The notes: generated by a model not told the origin, from the letters alone. A DNA stretch of 64,000 nt from Marivita sp051251565 (GCF_051251565.1 NZ_JBPOFB010000005.1:186001-250000); one strand, 5' to 3'. Shown: positions 44,745 through 53,483, numbered from the stretch's first letter. Numbers and translations: made by a program.

Positions 44745-45488
44745 ATGGATATGATCTTCAAAGCCCTCAACGATCCCGCCCGCCGTGCACTGTTGGACAG
44801 CTTGCGGCGCAAGGACGGACAGTCGCTCAGTGAACTGGAAGAGCAGCTCGACATGAGCCGGTTTGGCGTGATGAAACACCTCAAGGTTCTCGAAGACGCC
44901 CATCTTGTCATTCCGCGCAAACAGGGACGGTTCAAATATCATTACCTGAACGCCCTGCCGTTGCAGGAGATGCTCGACCGCTGGGTCGCGCCGTTCCTGC
45001 GACCGCAAACGCAAATGATGAGTGACCTTAAATTACGATTGGAAAGAGAGACCAGTATGGGAAAACCCGATTTCCTGATGCAGACGTTCATCCGCTGTAC
45101 GCAAAATGCCCTTTGGGACGCGTTGACCAAAGCCGACCAGATGGCCGCCTATCACTTTATGTGCAACGAAGTGCGCGGCAATGCCAAGCCTGACAATGTG
45201 ACCGAATTCATCATGCCAGATGGCAGTCCAATGTTGCGGCAGGTCACCACCGAATTGGACCCGAAAACCCGCATCGCCATGACGTTCGAGCCCTTGTTCA
45301 TGGGGCCAAACGCCCCCGCCTCACACATGGTCTATCTCATTGAGCCGCAGGGCGAGACCTGCAAGCTTACCATTGAGCACTATGACCTCGCACTGGGACA
45401 GGACGGTTTTGCCGAAGGCTGGGCGCGCCTCGCAGCGTCGCTCAAATCCTATCTTGAAACCGGCACCGCCCTGAAAATGGCAAGTTGA
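44745..45488 (+). CDS. ArsR-type HTH fused to an SRPBCC (AHSA1) domain
   Basis: A 247-residue fusion: an ArsR winged helix-turn-helix in residues about 1-90 (MIFKALNDPARRALLDSL, SRFGVMKHLKVLEDAHLV) followed by an AHSA1-type SRPBCC domain from about 105 (PDFLMQTFIRCTQNALWDAL) to the end. Such proteins couple hydrophobic-ligand binding to transcription. The metal-binding cysteines of true ArsR are absent. The next gene encodes a free copy of the second domain, and a MAPEG gene follows, so the three form one operon. Confidence 0.85.
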   Translation: MDMIFKALNDPARRALLDSLRRKDGQSLSELEEQLDMSRFGVMKHLKVLEDAHLVIPRKQGRFKYHYLNALPLQEMLDRWVAPFLRPQTQMMSDLKLRLERETSMGKPDFLMQTFIRCTQNALWDALTKADQMAAYHFMCNEVRGNAKPDNVTEFIMPDGSPMLRQVTTELDPKTRIAMTFEPLFMGPNAPASHMVYLIEPQGETCKLTIEHYDLALGQDGFAEGWARLAASLKSYLETGTALKMAS

Positions 45489-45500
45489 AGGGGCACGGCG

Positions 45501-45959
45501 ATGACCAAACCCGACTTCATGATGCAAACCTATATCCGCTGCACGCAGGATGCGCTTTGGGATGCGCTGACTTCGGCTGAGGCGGTGGCCAATTACGACT
45601 TTCTTGGTCAGACCGCACGACGCGAAGGCGAAACGCTGATCTATGCAACTCCGGATGGTTTCGAAACGTTGCACACACGGGAAATCACCCTTGACCCCAA
45701 GTCGCGCATCGTCACCACGTTTGAGCCGAAATGGGAACCCAACGCGCAAACCAGCGAGGTGACTTATCTTATCGACGTGGAAGGCGAGTATTGCCGTCTC
45801 ACGGTTGAACATCGTGGACTTGCGAATGACCCAGATGGCGGGACGGCAGACGGATGGGTGCGCACCCTCGCGGGGCTCAAGACATGGCTCGAAACAGGGG
45901 AACCGATGAATTTTGGCGGCGATCACCTATGGGATGAACACGAAGGAAGCGCACCATGA
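45501..45959 (+). CDS. SRPBCC (AHSA1) domain protein
   Basis: A 152-residue single-domain protein. It starts MTKPDFMMQTYIRCTQDALWD, almost identical to the SRPBCC part of the preceding fusion, so the two arose by tandem duplication. The START-like cavity probably binds a hydrophobic molecule. It begins 12 bases after the previous stop and overlaps the MAPEG start by four bases. Confidence 0.85.
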   Translation: MTKPDFMMQTYIRCTQDALWDALTSAEAVANYDFLGQTARREGETLIYATPDGFETLHTREITLDPKSRIVTTFEPKWEPNAQTSEVTYLIDVEGEYCRLTVEHRGLANDPDGGTADGWVRTLAGLKTWLETGEPMNFGGDHLWDEHEGSAP

Positions 45960-46336
45960 CCTTTCCGACTGAACTGGGCATCCTCACCTGTCTGATGATC
46001 CTCGCGGCATCGCTCTGGATTCCGTATATTGTCGGCGTCAACAGGTACGAAGTTGCCGGGGCCGAAGACCCTTTTGTTCGCCCCACAGCGCTGGACCAGT
46101 TTCCGGCATGGGTTCATCGGGCACATCGGGCGCATCTCAACCTGCTGGAACAGGCGCTGCCCTTTTCCGTCCTGGTTTTGATTTTGCAGAGCCTTGATGG
46201 CTTTACGGCTCTTACCTATTGGACCGCCATCGCGTTTTTTTGGGTGCGGGTACTGCATGCAGCGGGGATGATCTCTGGCATCGCACGGATGCCGATCCGG
46301 CCAGTCCTGTTCATGACAGGCTGGGTGTGCGTCTGA
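45956..46336 (+). CDS. MAPEG family membrane protein
   Basis: A 126-residue integral membrane protein with about four helices, with the MAPEG core FPAWVHRAHRAHLNLLEQALPF and a late TYWTAIAFFWVRVLHA. MAPEG proteins include glutathione transferases and eicosanoid enzymes; in bacteria the role is usually unknown. The overlap with the preceding SRPBCC gene indicates translational coupling and possible joint handling of a lipophilic compound. Confidence 0.85.
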   Translation: MTFPTELGILTCLMILAASLWIPYIVGVNRYEVAGAEDPFVRPTALDQFPAWVHRAHRAHLNLLEQALPFSVLVLILQSLDGFTALTYWTAIAFFWVRVLHAAGMISGIARMPIRPVLFMTGWVCV

Positions 46337-46383
46337 TCATGGCCTACGCGGTTTTTGCCGCGCAGGTCTGAACGCAGCTTCGG

Positions 46384-46405
46384 GGGTGGGCAAACCTGCC
46401 CACCC
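46384..46405. terminator. Hairpin between convergent genes
   Basis: GGGTGGGCA-AACC-TGCCCACCC, a perfect 9-bp stem between the MAPEG stop (46336) and the convergent small gene (46410). No T-run follows on either strand, so any terminator function is weak. Confidence 0.45.
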
Positions 46406-46409
46406 GACT

Positions 46410-46655
46410 TTATCCAGAAACGTAGGCACCGGTTTTGGGCCGATAAAAGTTCTTTTGGTTGTGCAACCGCCCCAACAGGTCATTGATGCGCTTCATCGAC
46501 GCGTCAACATCGCGCGTGCTTTCGCAGGGCTGCAAGGGATCGGCGTCTTGGGCGATCACAGCGGTGTTCAAAGACCGCTTGGTGGTGCGCAGCGCATCTT
46601 CGATCAGCTCCATGTCGTCGACGGTCAGTTCGAAATTCGTATTGTATCCGGGCAT
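46410..46655 (-). CDS. Small conserved-looking hypothetical protein
   Basis: An 81-residue soluble protein, MPGYNTNFELTVDDMELIED followed by two predicted helices and a basic-aromatic tail NFYRPKTGAYVSG. I cannot name a family. The even amino-acid composition, a complete start and short intergenic neighbours support a real gene; no promoter or ribosome-binding site stands out beyond GGGAGCAGGC about 5-14 bases before the ATG. Confidence 0.6.
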   Translation of the reverse strand: MPGYNTNFELTVDDMELIEDALRTTKRSLNTAVIAQDADPLQPCESTRDVDASMKRINDLLGRLHNQKNFYRPKTGAYVSG

Positions 46656-46963
46656 TGCCTGCTCCCTCGTGTCGGATGACGACTCAAAGTTTCCGATAGT
46701 GGAATGTCGGTGTAGATATCAATTCGGTCGCTTTCGTCCATAGCGAAACGCACCGGCAACACGCTGATTTGAAACGAAATTCAATAATACATTTGTATAC
46801 AGCGGGCAAAACTCTGCTGTTAGCGCCCAAACTGGCCGCGTGACCCGTCGCTTTGCGGGACACGCGGCTTGACGCGCCCTGCCCCCCCTGCCAAAAGCCG
46901 CGTACACATTATAACCCGCAACCGGGCGTTCCGTTGGCGCCAAACTGACGAGGAGCATGGCCG
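46656..46963. other. thrS upstream region with a long hairpin
   Basis: About 308 bases without a gene, divergent between the small hypothetical gene and thrS. It has an AT-rich promoter-like part (about 46770-46800, TTGAAA...TATACA) and a stem CCGCGTG-a-CCCG / CGGG-a-CACGCGG at 46836-46867 with an 8-nt loop, about 97 bases before the start codon, described under findings. Confidence 0.55.
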
Positions 46964-48943
46964 ATGAGCCAGATTTCCCTGACCTTCCCCGATGGCACTG
47001 CACGCGACTACGCGGCTGGGATCACCCCTGCCGAAGTCGCCGAAAGCATTTCCAAATCCCTGTCCAAGAAAGCGATCTCTGCAACCGTGAATGGGACGCA
47101 TTGGGATCTGCAATGGCCAATCCCTGCCGATAGCAGCATCGCTATCAACACCATGGCCGATGACGCGCCCGCGCTTGAGCTGATCCGGCACGATTTGGCG
47201 CACATCATGGCCCGCGCGGTGCAAGAGCTGTACCCGGACGTCAAGGTCACCATCGGCCCGGTGCGCGACAACGGCTGGTTCTACGATTTCGACCGTAAGG
47301 AACCGTTCACACCCGAAGACCTTGGCGCCATCGAAAAGCGGATGAAAGACATCATCAACGCCCGCGATACCGTCCGGACCGAGCTGTGGTCACGCGACAA
47401 GGTGCGCCAGCATTACACCGACGCGGGCGAGCCTTATAAGGTCGAGATCCTGGACCGCATCCCCGAGGGCGAAGACATCCGCATGTATTGGCATGGTGAC
47501 TGGATGGATCTGTGCCGGGGTCCGCACCTTGCCCATACCGGTCAGGTGCCGGCCGACGCGTTCAAGCTGATGAATGTCTCCGCCGCCTATTTCCTTGGCG
47601 ACAACACCCGTCCAATGCTGCAACGCATCTACGGTGTGGCGTTCAAGAACCGCGACGACCTCAAGAAATACCTCACCTTCCTCGAAGAAGCGGAAAAGCG
47701 CGATCACCGCCGCTTGGGCCGCGAAATGAACCTGTTTCACATGCAGGAAGAGGCCCCCGGCCAAGTGTTCTGGCATCCAAATGGCTGGACGGTCTATACC
47801 TTGCTGCAAGACTACATGCGCCGCAAACAACGTGTTGGTGGCTATCAAGAGATCAACACCCCGCAGGTCGTGGACCGCAAACTCTGGGAGGCCTCGGGCC
47901 ACTGGGAGAAGTACCAGCACCACATGTTCCTTGTCGAAGTCGACGAAAGCCGCGACGGCGAGAACGACGATGCCAGCGCCAAAAACAAGGACCACACCCG
48001 GATCAACGCCCTCAAGCCGATGAACTGCCCCTGTCACGTGCAGGTGTTCAACCAAGGTTTGAAATCTTACCGTGATCTGCCGCTGCGGCTTGCCGAATTT
48101 GGGTCATGTGCACGGTTCGAGCCGTCGGGCGCATTACACGGGATCATGCGCGTGCGCGGCTTTACCCAAGACGATGCACATATCTTCTGTACCGAAGACC
48201 AGATCGAGGAAGAATGCGCGCGCTTCATTGACTTCCTTGCCAACGTCTACAGTGAACTCGGGTTCGGCGAATTCGAAATCCGTTTTGCCACCCGCCCCGA
48301 CAAACGCGTGGGCAGCGATGAAAGCTGGGACTATGTCGAGGGCGCGCTGGAAAGCGCGATCAAGGCTGTGGGCCGCAATTACACGCTTGAGCCGGGTGAC
48401 GGTGCGTTTTACGGACCCAAGCTTGATTTCTACCTGACAGATGCGATTGGCCGGGTCTGGCAATGCGGCACCTTCCAGGTTGATCCAAACCTGCCCGAAC
48501 GGCTTGGCGCAAGCTATGTCGGCCAGAACGGCGAACGTCACCGTCCCTTTATGCTGCACCGCGCCTGCCTTGGATCATTTGAGCGGTTCATTGGAATCCT
48601 GATCGAGAACTGGGAAGGCAAACTGCCCTTCTGGCTGGCCCCGCGTCAGGTGGTCGTTGCCTCGATCGTGTCTGAGGCGGATGAGTATGTTCACGAGGTG
48701 GTCGCAGCACTGACCAAGGCGGGCGTCCGCGCCGAAGCCGATATTCGCAATGAAAAGATCAACTACAAAGTCCGCGAACACTCTGTCGGCAAGGTGCCTG
48801 TGATTCTTGCCATCGGCCACCGCGAGGTCGAAGAGCGCACCGTGACGCTGCGCCGTCTGGGAGAGAAGCAAACCTCTGTAACATCGCTGGCGGATATCGT
48901 GAGTAGCCTCGGAAAAGAGGCAACACCGCCCGATCTTTTGTAA
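46964..48943 (+). CDS. thrS: Threonine--tRNA ligase
   Basis: Class II aminoacyl-tRNA synthetase charging tRNA-Thr. The 659-residue protein has the N-terminal TGS domain (residues about 1-60), the editing domain with RHDLAHIMARAVQELYPD (zinc-free HxxxH), the catalytic core with the zinc-ligand cysteine in MNCPCHVQVF, motif 2 CARFEPSGALHG and motif 3 LHRACLGSFERF, and an anticodon-binding domain from about 555. GACGAGGAG lies before the ATG. It ends at a strong terminator. Confidence 0.97.
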   Translation: MSQISLTFPDGTARDYAAGITPAEVAESISKSLSKKAISATVNGTHWDLQWPIPADSSIAINTMADDAPALELIRHDLAHIMARAVQELYPDVKVTIGPVRDNGWFYDFDRKEPFTPEDLGAIEKRMKDIINARDTVRTELWSRDKVRQHYTDAGEPYKVEILDRIPEGEDIRMYWHGDWMDLCRGPHLAHTGQVPADAFKLMNVSAAYFLGDNTRPMLQRIYGVAFKNRDDLKKYLTFLEEAEKRDHRRLGREMNLFHMQEEAPGQVFWHPNGWTVYTLLQDYMRRKQRVGGYQEINTPQVVDRKLWEASGHWEKYQHHMFLVEVDESRDGENDDASAKNKDHTRINALKPMNCPCHVQVFNQGLKSYRDLPLRLAEFGSCARFEPSGALHGIMRVRGFTQDDAHIFCTEDQIEEECARFIDFLANVYSELGFGEFEIRFATRPDKRVGSDESWDYVEGALESAIKAVGRNYTLEPGDGAFYGPKLDFYLTDAIGRVWQCGTFQVDPNLPERLGASYVGQNGERHRPFMLHRACLGSFERFIGILIENWEGKLPFWLAPRQVVVASIVSEADEYVHEVVAALTKAGVRAEADIRNEKINYKVREHSVGKVPVILAIGHREVEERTVTLRRLGEKQTSVTSLADIVSSLGKEATPPDLL

Positions 48944-48970
48944 CATTCCCCCGCTGGAAGTTTTCTCAAA

Positions 48971-49001
48971 GGCCTCGTATTGTTACGAGGCCTTTTTTAT
49001 T
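48971..49001 (+). terminator. Intrinsic terminator of thrS
   Basis: GGCCTCGTA-TTGT-TACGAGGCC (48971-48992) followed by TTTTTT. Confidence 0.94.
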
Positions 49002-49174
49002 TTCCTGAAAACAAAAGGAAAAATCCTGACAAAACACTCACCAACCATAACGCACGCGTGAAGCACACCGCCGTGAATAGCCCGAATGACCGTCAACGGG
49101 CATTGTTGAGACATCGGTTCGGCAGTCGCTGTGCCGACCCAGTTAACAAATCAGTAACCAAAGGGACCATTCTT

Positions 49175-49465
49175 ATGTCTAATGCCATCAAGACCGTCGC
49201 ACTTGTCGGTGCCATCGCTGCCAGCTTCGCCGCACACACAACGACAGCCACCGCACAAGCCAAAGAAAAGTGCTTTGGTGTTTCGCTCGCTGGCGAAAAC
49301 GATTGCGCCGCTGGCCCAGGTACAACCTGCGCCGGTTCCTCGACTGTCGATTACCAGGGCAACGCCTGGAAGCTTGTTGACGCAGGCACATGCGTGACCA
49401 TGGAAAAAGACGGCAGCCGTATGGGATCGCTCGAAGCGCTCGACCGCGACCTGCCGCAGGGCTAA
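49175..49465 (+). CDS. bufA: Bufferin precursor (BufA1-type, DUF2282)
   Basis: A 96-residue precursor peptide: signal peptide of about 29 residues (SNAIKTVALVGAIAA through ATAQA), then a core with four conserved cysteines at 33, 44, 52 and 73 (EKCFGV, ENDCAAG, TTCAGSS, AGTCVTM) and the family phrase DYQGNAWKLV. Family knowledge: BufB and BufC modify the cysteines, and the exported product binds copper. Start is fixed by the signal peptide and AAAGGGA upstream. A hairpin at 49479-49501 separates it from bufB and may keep precursor levels above enzyme levels. Confidence 0.9.
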   Translation: MSNAIKTVALVGAIAASFAAHTTTATAQAKEKCFGVSLAGENDCAAGPGTTCAGSSTVDYQGNAWKLVDAGTCVTMEKDGSRMGSLEALDRDLPQG

Positions 49466-49478
49466 GCTTTGACACCGG

Positions 49479-49501
49479 GGGTGGACAGTTTTTGTCCACC
49501 C
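49479..49501 (+). terminator. Intercistronic hairpin between bufA and bufB
   Basis: GGGTGGACA (49479-49487) pairs with TGTCCACCC (49493-49501), loop GTTTT, only 13 bases after the bufA stop. Lacking a long T-run, it probably acts as a partial terminator or mRNA-stabilising hairpin. Confidence 0.65.
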
Positions 49502-49563
49502 TTCCCCACAGCCTGACGGTCGGCAGTCCTGCCCACCATATCCGAACCAACACCAAGGCAGCC

Positions 49564-50421
49564 ATGCCCGACGCAACACACAGTTTTCCGCATCTGCCCG
49601 CCCTGCCCGGTGTCGGGTACAAGGCGCAGCATTTCACCAACATCATGAACGACCCGTCCCCGGTGGGCTGGCTCGAAATTCATGCCGAAAACTACATGGG
49701 TGACGGTGGCCGTCCTTTAGCGCAGCTGCGGGTGCTGGCAGAACGCTTCCCCATATCGGTGCACGGCGTCGGCCTGTCGATCGGCGGCGAAGGCCGTCTT
49801 GATCCAGACCACCTCGCGCGGCTCAAACACTTGTGCGACTGGCTTAATCCGGCCAGCTTTTCCGAACATCTGGCATGGTCCACCCATGACAGCCATTTCC
49901 TGAACGACCTGCTGCCCCTGCCTTACACCGATGCCACACTGGGTCGCGTCGCCGATCATATCGACGAAGTCCAAGGGATGCTGGGCCGTCGGATGCTGCT
50001 GGAAAACCCGTCCTCTTATCTTGCCTTTGCCGAAAGCACCTATTCCGAGACCGACTTTCTGGCCGAGATCGTGCGCCGCACAGGCTGTGGCCTGCTGCTT
50101 GATGTGAACAACGTTTTCGTGTCCGCGACCAATCTCGACTATTCGCCGCAAGGTTATGTCGACGCCTATCCACTTGACGCTGTTGGTGAAATCCATCTGG
50201 GTGGCCATGACGAGGACGAAGACGATCACGGCGCACCTTTGCTGATCGACAGCCATGGCCGCGAGGCTGTGGACCCGGTCTGGTCGCTTCTCGATTATAC
50301 GCTGGCAAAATCAGGGCCCAAACCCGTGCTGGTGGAATGGGACACCGATGTCCCCGACTGGCCAGTCCTGGCAGACGAGGCGCGGCGCGCGGACACCGCT
50401 TTGACCCGCGTGCTGGCATGA
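49564..50421 (+). CDS. bufB: MNIO family enzyme (DUF692), bufferin maturase BufB
   Basis: A 285-residue multinuclear non-heme iron-dependent oxidative enzyme. The TIM-barrel shows metal-ligand positions in GYKAQHF, WLEIHAENYMG, ISVHGVGLS, SFSEHLAWS, LLLDVNNVFVSA and GEIHLGGH and the closing EWDTDVPDW. Family knowledge: MNIO enzymes convert cysteines into thiooxazole- or oxazolone/thioamide-type groups in RiPPs. The start gives MPDATHSFPHLPALPGVG with AAGG upstream. bufC overlaps its stop (ATGA). Confidence 0.92.
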   Translation: MPDATHSFPHLPALPGVGYKAQHFTNIMNDPSPVGWLEIHAENYMGDGGRPLAQLRVLAERFPISVHGVGLSIGGEGRLDPDHLARLKHLCDWLNPASFSEHLAWSTHDSHFLNDLLPLPYTDATLGRVADHIDEVQGMLGRRMLLENPSSYLAFAESTYSETDFLAEIVRRTGCGLLLDVNNVFVSATNLDYSPQGYVDAYPLDAVGEIHLGGHDEDEDDHGAPLLIDSHGREAVDPVWSLLDYTLAKSGPKPVLVEWDTDVPDWPVLADEARRADTALTRVLA

Positions 50422-51152
50422 TCAGTCAAACCAGTTTTCACGCGGGCTTGCTCAACCCAGCCTACCCGGTGCCCGACGGTCTGACCGACGGCCACAACCG
50501 CCCCGCCGGACGCCGCTACGGTGTCTACCGTAACAACGTCACCGTGTCCTTGCGAGATGCGTTGGCGGCGGGGTTTCCATCCATTGTCGGCCTGATCGGC
50601 CGCGAGAATTTTGACCATGTTGCGCGCGCCTTCCTGCGCCAGTCACCGCCAGTGTCCCCCTTGATGATGCATTACGGGGCAGAGTTTCCGGCCTTTCTTG
50701 GCACAGTCGAACAGCTTGCCCACCTGACCTATCTGACAGATGTCGCCCGGATCGACGTGGCCATGCGCCAAAGCTACCACGCCGCGGACAGCGCTGGGAT
50801 CGACCCCACCGCGCTGCAAGCGCTGGACGAAGATACGTTGCTGGCCACGCGGTTCGCCTTTGCGCCGTCGATGATCCTGCTGCGGTCGCCCAAGCCCATC
50901 GGGTCGATCTGGCACTACACGCTGCGGAATGGCGACAAACCGATTGAGGCCGCCGAAGACGTCCTGATCCTGCGGGCTGAATTCGACCCGGAACCTGTGA
51001 TCCTTGGCCCCGGTGCTGCGGATATCCTGACGGCGTTGCAGACCGGCACCCCCTTTGGTGCAGCCCTTGATGCCGCGGATGACCGCTTTGATCTTGCCGC
51101 ACTTCTGAATGTCTTGCTGTCACACGGCGCGATAACTGACCTGAACCATTAA
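50418..51152 (+). CDS. bufC: Bufferin system partner BufC (DUF2063)
   Basis: A 244-residue protein: an N-terminal DUF2063 domain (PAGRRYGVYRNNVTVSLRDA, FPSIVGLIGRENFDHVARAF, SPPVSPLMMHYGAEFPAFL) followed by a helical/beta C-terminal half. DUF2063 proteins act as the substrate-presenting partners of MNIO enzymes. It shares an ATGA junction with bufB, the usual arrangement. Confidence 0.92.
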   Translation: MISQTSFHAGLLNPAYPVPDGLTDGHNRPAGRRYGVYRNNVTVSLRDALAAGFPSIVGLIGRENFDHVARAFLRQSPPVSPLMMHYGAEFPAFLGTVEQLAHLTYLTDVARIDVAMRQSYHAADSAGIDPTALQALDEDTLLATRFAFAPSMILLRSPKPIGSIWHYTLRNGDKPIEAAEDVLILRAEFDPEPVILGPGAADILTALQTGTPFGAALDAADDRFDLAALLNVLLSHGAITDLNH

Positions 51153-51178
51153 CGAAAAATTAACCGGAAAGACCGCCC

Positions 51179-51751
51179 ATGGACCGTATTGCCTTTCTTC
51201 ATTCCTCTGTCTTTTCTTCCGTCGAACGGTCTATGGACGGTCTGCTGCCCCTCTTGGCGCGGTTCGTGTTTGCGGCGACCCTGCTGATGTATTTCTGGGG
51301 ATCGGCCATGACGAAACTGGGCGACGGAATCCTGGGGATCTTTCTTCCCTCGACCGGAGCCTATGCACAGATCTTCCCCAAACAGATGGAAGCGGTGGTT
51401 TTCGATGTGTCACAGCTTGGCATCTTCCATTGGGCGGTGGTGGTCGCGGGCACGTGGGCGGAATTCATCCTGCCGCTGCTGATCGTGATCGGGCTGTTCA
51501 CCCGGCTGGCCGCCCTTGGCATGATCGGGTTTGTGGTCGTGCAATCCCTGACCGACCTCTACGGTCACGGCGGGATCGCCCATGCCGAGACCTTGGGCGC
51601 GTGGTTTGACCGTGTATCAGACAGCGTTATCCTCGATCAACGCGCGTTCTGGATGCTGGTGCTGGTGACGTTGGTGATCAAGGGCGCAGGCGCACTGTCG
51701 TTGGACCGCATCCTGTCGCGGCAGGTTTTGGGCGCCTCCGCCGCTGCCTGA
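51179..51751 (+). CDS. DoxX family membrane protein of the bufferin operon
   Basis: A 190-residue inner-membrane protein with about four helices; family features are LLARFVFAATLLMYFWGSAMTK and AEFILPLLIVIGLFTRLAALGMIG and a closing RAFWMLVLVTLVIKGAG. DoxX proteins are a frequent fourth member of bufferin operons, with a likely redox or quinone-linked role. It starts 26 bases after bufC. Confidence 0.88.
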   Translation: MDRIAFLHSSVFSSVERSMDGLLPLLARFVFAATLLMYFWGSAMTKLGDGILGIFLPSTGAYAQIFPKQMEAVVFDVSQLGIFHWAVVVAGTWAEFILPLLIVIGLFTRLAALGMIGFVVVQSLTDLYGHGGIAHAETLGAWFDRVSDSVILDQRAFWMLVLVTLVIKGAGALSLDRILSRQVLGASAAA

Positions 51752-51810
51752 CCCCTTGCACATGTGCCCCTAACCTATATCTGTGACGCAGGTATAGTTG
51801 CGGAGGCGAC

Positions 51811-52551
51811 ATGGCAGATCGGACCATTCTACGGATCAGCGGCGCGGATGCGCGTCACTTCCTGCAAGGGCTTGTGACCAATGACGTAGAGCGTCTGGAT
51901 CAGGGGCTTGTCTATGCGGCCATGTTGACACCGCAGGGCAAGTATCGCGCTGATTTCTTTATTGTCCCCATGGGGACAGATATCCTTTTGGATGTCGATG
52001 CAGCGCTCGCTCCAGGCCTGAAACAAGCACTGACGATGTATAAACTGCGCTCTGCCGTTGAGATCGACGAGACGGATCTTACCGTCGCGCGCGGTCTTGG
52101 CCCTGTGCCGGACGGGGCCTATGCCGATCCGCGCGATCCAACAATGGGATGGCGCGCCTATGACGGCCGACAGGGCGATGCGGATGTCGACTGGGACGCA
52201 GTGCGCGTTGCGGCAATCGTGCCCGAAAGCGGCGTGGAACTGACGGCAGACAGCTTTATACTTGAAATGGGGTTTGAACGCTTGCACGGCGTTGATTTCC
52301 GCAAGGGCTGCTATGTCGGTCAGGAAGTGACCGCGCGGATGAAGCACAAGACAGAGCTGCGCAAAGGTTTGGCGCAGGTGGACATGTCCGCGCCTGTTCC
52401 GGTGGGAACAGAAATCCTGGTCGGTGAAAAGTCAGCGGGCACCGTGTTCACACAAGCCCAAGGGCACGGGCTGGCCTATCTGCGGTTCGACCGGGCCACC
52501 GGCGACATGAGCGCGGGCGACGCAGAGGTGCGGCTGACCCAGAAGGGATAG
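51811..52551 (+). CDS. ygfZ: Folate-binding protein YgfZ (GcvT-like)
   Basis: A 246-residue protein related to the glycine-cleavage T-protein. The family signature KGCYVGQEVTAR (cysteine in the folate site) is intact, preceded by DFFIVPMGTDILLDVDAAL and followed by AGTVFTQAQGHGLAYLRF. YgfZ acts with iron-sulfur cluster enzymes such as MiaB. A new transcription unit: 59 bases separate it from the DoxX gene, with its own AGG-type ribosome-binding site. Confidence 0.92.
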   Translation: MADRTILRISGADARHFLQGLVTNDVERLDQGLVYAAMLTPQGKYRADFFIVPMGTDILLDVDAALAPGLKQALTMYKLRSAVEIDETDLTVARGLGPVPDGAYADPRDPTMGWRAYDGRQGDADVDWDAVRVAAIVPESGVELTADSFILEMGFERLHGVDFRKGCYVGQEVTARMKHKTELRKGLAQVDMSAPVPVGTEILVGEKSAGTVFTQAQGHGLAYLRFDRATGDMSAGDAEVRLTQKG

Positions 52552-52617
52552 GCCGCGCGACATTGACCCATCGTCGACCTTTGGACACGCCATGTCCCCA
52601 CGCCGGCATACACCAGC

Positions 52618-52654
52618 AAAAAGGCCCCCTGATGAACGTCAGGAGGCCTTTTGT
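52618..52654. terminator. Bidirectional terminator between ygfZ and efp
   Basis: AAGGCCCCCTGA (52621-52632) pairs with TCAGGAGGCCTT (52639-52650) with one mismatch; A-rich on the left and T-rich on the right, so it can serve both convergent genes. Confidence 0.85.
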
Positions 52655-52704
52655 CATTTCTAAATATGCGAAACTTTGAGAGACGTCTCAGCCAAGTCCC
52701 ACGA

Positions 52705-53268
52705 TCAGGCGCGTTCTGAATATTCCATCGTTTCGGTGTTCACGATGATCAACTCATCCTGGCCCACGAAAGGCGGCACCATGACCTTGACCCCGTTATC
52801 AAGGATCGCCGGTTTAAAGCTGTTGGCGGCGGTCTGGCCTTTGACGACCGGTTCGGTCTCTTCGATCTTACAGGTCACTTTCTGCGGCAGCGTCGCGTTC
52901 AGCGCCTCGGCTTCGTGGAATTCCACGAGAATGGTCATACCATCTTGCAGGAAAGGACGACGTTCGCCCAGAATATCCGCGGGCAATTCAACCTGATCGT
53001 AGGTTTCGGTGTCCATGAAAGTCAGCATGCCATCGGTTTCATACAGAAACTGCATGTCCTTCTGTTCCAGCCGGACGCGTTCAACCTTGTCCGCCGAACG
53101 GAAGCGTTCGTTGAGCTTGGACCCGTTGCGCAGGTTCTTCATCTCGACCTGTGCAAAGGCCCCGCCTTTGCCGGGTTTGACATGGTCGACTTTGACTGCG
53201 GCCCAAAGACCGCCATTATGCTCCAGCACGTTACCGGGGCGAATCTCGTTTCCGTTGATCTTTGGCAT
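52705..53268 (-). CDS. efp: Elongation factor P
   Basis: Relieves ribosome stalling at polyproline stretches. The 187-residue protein has the N-terminal KOW-like domain with the modifiable lysine in KPGKGGAF, and two OB domains (DVELPADILGERRPFLQDGM, EAEALNATLPQKV, SFKPAILDNGVKVMVP). ATG 53268 gives MPKINGNEIRPGNVLEH. The lysine-modifying genes epmA/epmB are not in this window. Divergent from the DUF6280 gene. Confidence 0.96.
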   Translation of the reverse strand: MPKINGNEIRPGNVLEHNGGLWAAVKVDHVKPGKGGAFAQVEMKNLRNGSKLNERFRSADKVERVRLEQKDMQFLYETDGMLTFMDTETYDQVELPADILGERRPFLQDGMTILVEFHEAEALNATLPQKVTCKIEETEPVVKGQTAANSFKPAILDNGVKVMVPPFVGQDELIIVNTETMEYSERA

Positions 53269-53483
53269 GGCAAAACTTTGGCAAAAGGTTGATGGATTTG
53301 TGAGCGTCCCTATATCTTGCTGATGACACGCTGTCCAGACAACCAGATATCGTGGCATACCCCTAAAAAGCTATGCGTTTTGTGCATAAAAGGTATGCAA
53401 TTATAGGGTATCCGAATCGACTGGAATACGCCATAACGAGCTTCACGCCGGAAAACACAAGAGCAATAATCACAGGACGGATC

